The notes under the pieces are model-generated. The model was not told the origin of the DNA and did no database searches. It saw nothing but the letters and a program-made list of their open reading frames with translations. A program made the translations under genes and the position numbers. Shown piece after piece: positions 60,683 through 64,000 of a stretch of 64,000 nt of DNA. Source of the DNA: Aerophototrophica crusticola (GTDB taxonomy: Bacteria > Pseudomonadota > Alphaproteobacteria > Azospirillales > Azospirillaceae); assembly GCA_001939945.1 (NCBI GenBank), contig MOEB01000003.1:1-64000 (forward strand), in the 5' to 3' direction. Numbering within the stretch: the first letter of the stretch is position 1; the number at the start of each line of letters is the position of its first letter.

Positions 60683-61546
60683 ATGGGATCGGGACTGACG
60701 GGGCGGCTGTGCGCCCTGGCGCTGGGCGCGGCCTTGCTGCTGCCCGGTTCGACCGCTTGGGCACAGGGGAACTTGCAGGACATGCTGGGGCAGGCGGTGC
60801 GTGGCCTGGGCACGCCGTCCGCCCCCGCGCCGTCCCCGGCCCGACCGGCGCCGGGCGGCGCCCCGATGGGCCTGGTCGCGGGCACCGCCCTGCCGCCGCT
60901 GGCGGCCGTCGGCTCCGACGCCGCGGCGGTGGTGGAAAGCGTGGAGGGCGTGACCGGCCTGTCGGTCATGGACTATGTCTTCCCCGGCCAGACCATCGAG
61001 CTGGGCAAGAAGGGCAAGCTGGTGCTCAGCTACCTGTCCGGCTGCCTGACGGAGACGATCCAGGGCGGCACGGCCAAAGTGGGGCTGGACGGGGCGCAGG
61101 TGGGCGGCGGGGGCAAGCGCACCGCCAGCAACGCCCCGGGCTGCGAGCCCGCCAAGCCCATGGTCCTGGCGGAGGCGTCGGAGGCCGGGGCCGCCGTGGG
61201 CCGGCTGGGCAAGAACAGCCCCTTCGGCACCGATTGGGCCGAGCGGGCCATCAAGTCCGGCCCGCCCACCTTCAAGTGGGACGCCAAGCTGGGCGGGACA
61301 GAGCTGCGCATCCTTGACCTGGACCAGGAACCCGCCGCCCTGGTCTGGCAGGGCAAGGCGAACGCCGGCAACAGCTTCATCGCCTATCCGGCCCAGGGCG
61401 CCCCGGCGCTCAAGCCCGGCCTGCCCTACCGGGCGGAACTGCTGCGCGGCGGGCAGGTGGTGGGCGGGGCGCTGTTCTCCATCGACCCCGGCCTGGACGT
61501 GCCCAACACACTGGCGAACCGTGTCGTCCCCGTCGCCGCGAGGTGA
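60683..61546 (+). CDS. Secreted protein of unknown function preceding the cyclase
   Basis: This 287-residue exported protein has a signal peptide ending STAWAQ, a Pro/Ala-rich linker (about 45-75) and a domain with DYVFPGQTIELGKKGKLVLS and YLSGCLTETI, reminiscent of FecR-like periplasmic domains often paired with CHASE2 proteins. The C-terminal third resembles an Ig-like sandwich. The ATG at 60683 follows CGGGGGG. It overlaps the cyclase gene by 26 bases, strongly implying a functional pair: probably a periplasmic partner for the CHASE2 sensor. The family assignment is tentative. Confidence 0.7.
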   Translation: MGSGLTGRLCALALGAALLLPGSTAWAQGNLQDMLGQAVRGLGTPSAPAPSPARPAPGGAPMGLVAGTALPPLAAVGSDAAAVVESVEGVTGLSVMDYVFPGQTIELGKKGKLVLSYLSGCLTETIQGGTAKVGLDGAQVGGGGKRTASNAPGCEPAKPMVLAEASEAGAAVGRLGKNSPFGTDWAERAIKSGPPTFKWDAKLGGTELRILDLDQEPAALVWQGKANAGNSFIAYPAQGAPALKPGLPYRAELLRGGQVVGGALFSIDPGLDVPNTLANRVVPVAAR

Positions 61547-63650
61547 GGGGCTGCCGGGGCCCGGGCGGCTGGCCTTGGCGGCGCTGCTGGCGGCGGGCCT
61601 GGGCCTTGCCGCGGCCAGCCCCCTGGCGGACGGGCTGAACCGGCAGGGGTTGGACCTGCTGCTGCCCCTGCGGCACTGGCTGGCCGGGCCGCTGCATGGG
61701 CCGGACAGGTCGGCCGCGGTGGTCATCGCCATCGATGAGCAGACCTATCGCACCCCGCCCTTCGCCAACACCCCCAAGGCGGCGTGGACGCCCCAGCTCG
61801 GCACCGTGATCCAGGGTGTGCTGGCGGCGGAACCCAAGGTCATCGGGCTGGACGTGATCTTCCCCACCAGCCTGGACCGGCCGGGGCTGCTGCCCGGCTA
61901 TGACCGGCCCTTCCTGCTGGCCCTGCGGCAGGCGGCGGACCAGGGGAAGATGGTGCTGGGCCAAGCCCGCCTGTCGGCGGAGACCATCGCCCCCTATCCC
62001 GGCCAGGTGCTGGCGGCCAAGGGCGGGGGCAACGTCCGGACCCTGAACCTGAAGCTGGATGACGACGACGTGGTCCGCCAGTACTGGAAGGGCTTCGCGG
62101 CGGAAGGGTCGGGGGAGCTGGTGCCGTCCTTCGGGGTGGAGCTGGCGGCCCGGGCGGGTGCCGCCCTGCCGCCGGGCGACTTCCTGGTGAACTTCAACAC
62201 CGGGCCGGGGGACGTGCCTGTCTACAGCTTGGCCGACCTGCATGCCTGCGCCCTGGCGGGCAAGGGCGACTTTTTCCAACGGCACTTCGCCGGCAAGGTG
62301 GTGCTGCTGGGGGAGGTGCTGGACCTGGAGGACCGGGTGCGCACCACCAAGCGCCTGGTGCAACGCCTGGACGGCACGGGCACGGAGGCGGGGCCGGAGC
62401 GCTGTGCCCTGCCGGTGCCGCCCCAACGGGCGGAGCCGCTGCTGGCCCGCAGCACCATGGCCGGGGTGCTGGTGCACGCGGCCGCGGTGAACACGCTGGT
62501 GCTGGGCCAGGGGTTGGTGCCCCTGTCCTGGCCGGTGGCCGGGCTGGGCATGGCGGTGCTGCTGTTCGCCGTGTCGGTGGGCCTGCTGCTGCTGAACCCG
62601 GCGGCGGGCGGGCTGCTGGTGCTGGGCCTGCTGGGCGGGTCGGCCCTGGCGGGGGCGCAGGCCCTGGCTGCCGGGACGGTGTTGCCGCTGCCCGGCTTCG
62701 CCCTGGCGCTGGCGGCCACCTACCTGCTGGCCGCGGGCTTCCGCGTGTTCGTGGAGGGGCGGGAGCGGCGGCGCATCAAGCACGCCTTCCGCCATTACCT
62801 GTCCCCGGCGCTGGTGGACAAGCTGGCCAGCGATCCCGGCGCCCTGAAGCTGGGCGGGGAGCGGCGCTGGTTGTCGGTCATGTTCAGCGACATCGTCGGC
62901 TTCACCACGGTCAGCGAGTCCCTGCGGGAAAAGCCGGAACTGCTGGTTGAGCTGATCAACCGCTACCTGACCCTGATGTCGGAGACGGTGTCCCGCCACG
63001 GCGGCTATGTGGACAAGTTCATCGGCGACGCGGTGATGGCCGTCTGGGGCGCCCCGGTGGATGAGGGCTGCCCGGAACGCCGGGCGGTGGAGACGGCGCT
63101 GGACTGCCTGGCCGCCCTGGACCGCTTCAACACGGAGGTGGTGGTGGGCCAGTACGGGCTGCCGCCCCTGGGGACGCGCTTCGGCATTGCCACGGGCTAT
63201 GCCATCGCCGGCAACATCGGCAGCGCCAGCCGCCTGAACTACACGGTCACCGGCGACATGGTGAACCTGGCGGCGCGGCTGGAAGGCGCCAACAAGGAAT
63301 ATGGCAGCATCATCATGGTCAACGAAACCACGGCCAAGGCCTTGGGCGACGGCTTCGTGCTGCGCCGGCTGGACCGGTTGGTCGTGAAAGGCAAGACCGA
63401 GCCGGTGCTGGTGCATGAGGTGGTGGGCCGCCTGCATGAGCTGCCCGCCGGCCGCGTGGCGGAGGTGGCCCTGTTCGAGGCCGCCATGACCCTGCATGAC
63501 GGCCGCAAGTTCGCCGAGGCGGCGGGGGCCTTCGCCGCGCTCAGCCCGCACGACCCCTGCGCCGCCCTCTATGCCCGCCGTTGCGTGGCCTATGCGGAGG
63601 CGCCGCCGCCCGCGGACTGGGACGGCACCTTCACCATGACGACGAAATGA
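61521..63650 (+). CDS. CHASE2-domain class III adenylate/guanylate cyclase
   Basis: This 709-residue receptor cyclase has an N-terminal TM (about 13-30), a periplasmic CHASE2 sensor (about 50-320, with AAVVIAIDEQTYR and VIGLDVIFPTSLDRPG), then three TM helices (about 330-410). The catalytic domain (about 450-640) has FSDIVGFTTVSE (metal Asp), GGYVDKFIGDAVMAVWGAP (Lys, second Asp) and YTVTGDMVNLAARLEG (Asn/Arg). All class III catalytic residues appear present; the K...D/T pattern favours cAMP. The start is probably GTG 61521, inside the previous gene, with a poor ribosome site (coupled translation). Confidence 0.9.
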   Translation: MSSPSPRGEGLPGPGRLALAALLAAGLGLAAASPLADGLNRQGLDLLLPLRHWLAGPLHGPDRSAAVVIAIDEQTYRTPPFANTPKAAWTPQLGTVIQGVLAAEPKVIGLDVIFPTSLDRPGLLPGYDRPFLLALRQAADQGKMVLGQARLSAETIAPYPGQVLAAKGGGNVRTLNLKLDDDDVVRQYWKGFAAEGSGELVPSFGVELAARAGAALPPGDFLVNFNTGPGDVPVYSLADLHACALAGKGDFFQRHFAGKVVLLGEVLDLEDRVRTTKRLVQRLDGTGTEAGPERCALPVPPQRAEPLLARSTMAGVLVHAAAVNTLVLGQGLVPLSWPVAGLGMAVLLFAVSVGLLLLNPAAGGLLVLGLLGGSALAGAQALAAGTVLPLPGFALALAATYLLAAGFRVFVEGRERRRIKHAFRHYLSPALVDKLASDPGALKLGGERRWLSVMFSDIVGFTTVSESLREKPELLVELINRYLTLMSETVSRHGGYVDKFIGDAVMAVWGAPVDEGCPERRAVETALDCLAALDRFNTEVVVGQYGLPPLGTRFGIATGYAIAGNIGSASRLNYTVTGDMVNLAARLEGANKEYGSIIMVNETTAKALGDGFVLRRLDRLVVKGKTEPVLVHEVVGRLHELPAGRVAEVALFEAAMTLHDGRKFAEAAGAFAALSPHDPCAALYARRCVAYAEAPPPADWDGTFTMTTK

Positions 63651-63688
63651 TCACTGCCGAACCATCGCGGCTTCCGGAGGACAGACCC

Positions 63689-64000
63689 ATGCGCGACCAC
63701 CCGTCGGACGCTACGCAGCCCAGCCGCCGCGCCCTGCTGGCCGGGGCCGCCGCCCTGCTCACCGTGGCGAACCCCGCGGCGGCCCAGCTGGGGGACATCC
63801 TGCGCCAGGGTGGCCTGGGGGACGTGGCCAACAGCCTGGACGGGCTGATGAAGGGCATGGATTTCAAGGAGGCGGACGAGCTGGCCATGGGCACCGCCTA
63901 TTATGAGCGGTTCATCGCCCAGTCCGGCGGGCGCTACAACAGCCGCCGCGCCCAGGAGGCCCTGCGCCGCTTCGCCGACCCCATCATCCGCACCAGCCTG
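63689..64000 (+). CDS. M48-like metalloprotease, 5' part (runs off the window)
   Basis: The first 104 residues are visible. They comprise an export signal (SRRALLAGAAALLTVANPAAA), then QLGDILRQGGLGDVANSLDG and an ELAMGTAYYERFIAQSGGRY segment typical of the N-terminus of secreted M48-family peptidases. The zinc motif HExxH would lie beyond the window. GGAGG precedes the ATG. It follows the cyclase by 38 bases and may belong to the same operon. Confidence 0.65.
   Translation, partial: MRDHPSDATQPSRRALLAGAAALLTVANPAAAQLGDILRQGGLGDVANSLDGLMKGMDFKEADELAMGTAYYERFIAQSGGRYNSRRAQEALRRFADPIIRTSL

Noticed and set aside
1-64000. rRNA or tRNA genes, insertion sequences or integrases
   Set aside because: No tRNA TPsiC-arm pattern in a cloverleaf context, no rRNA sequence and no transposase or integrase protein was recognised. 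The repeats seen are short non-coding elements.

Overview
The window is GC-rich (about 70%) chromosomal DNA from an alphaproteobacterium. Gene content suggests a Rhodospirillales/Azospirillaceae-like genome: two TonB-dependent receptors, osmoregulated periplasmic glucan genes, multi-PAS hybrid kinases, a CHASE2 cyclase and sigma-54 promoters. This placement is inferred from protein style; no rRNA or tRNA gene was seen.

Layout. 1-2620: a terminator of an upstream gene, a CcdA-like antitoxin remnant, and eutBC (ethanolamine ammonia-lyase, minus strand). 2835-4439: an APC-type permease, probably for ethanolamine, with a sigma-54-like promoter. 4992-15130: a guanidine-degradation operon. A sigma-54 promoter sits directly in front of a clear guanidine-I (ykkC) riboswitch. 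Then come an ABC importer, two DUF1989 carboxyguanidine deiminase subunits, a guanidine/urea carboxylase and allophanate hydrolase. The whole left end is thus organic-nitrogen scavenging. 15871-17319: an RTX calcium-binding protein and a small membrane protein.

17229-27115 (minus): nine tightly coupled genes: myo-inositol-phosphate synthase, a divergent HD-domain protein, a methyltransferase, a Gfo/Idh dehydrogenase, a zinc-ribbon MBL-like protein, a stand-alone YcaO, a TIM-barrel isomerase, a GT4 glycosyltransferase and a PIG-L deacetylase. No assignment to a known pathway was possible. The set resembles the first steps of mycothiol synthesis combined with a YcaO and inositol-modifying enzymes, and it is the best candidate here for an undescribed system.

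27387-30990: opgH and opgG, divergently oriented. 31261-35892: a secreted MBL hydrolase, two small unknown genes and a TonB receptor. 36371-38468: a NarL-type two-component pair. 38586-43800: a TubC_N-like micro-ORF, a SnoaL-like protein, an NCS2 permease and a second TonB receptor. 43953-50799: an Hfq-like protein and a 2037-residue autotransporter. 51035-55429: a GAF/4xPAS hybrid kinase, a CheY-like regulator and a DUF533 protein. 55885-64000: a CBS protein, an SLC13 transporter, two small proteins, an extensin-like peptidase homologue, a secreted protein, a CHASE2 adenylate cyclase and the start of an M48-like protease.

Several families of paired, inverted GC-rich repeats (REPIN-like) recur through the window. 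Two copies lie in frame inside protein-coding genes (the guanidine carboxylase and the cluster methyltransferase), and a third supplies the last residues and stop codon of a histidine kinase.
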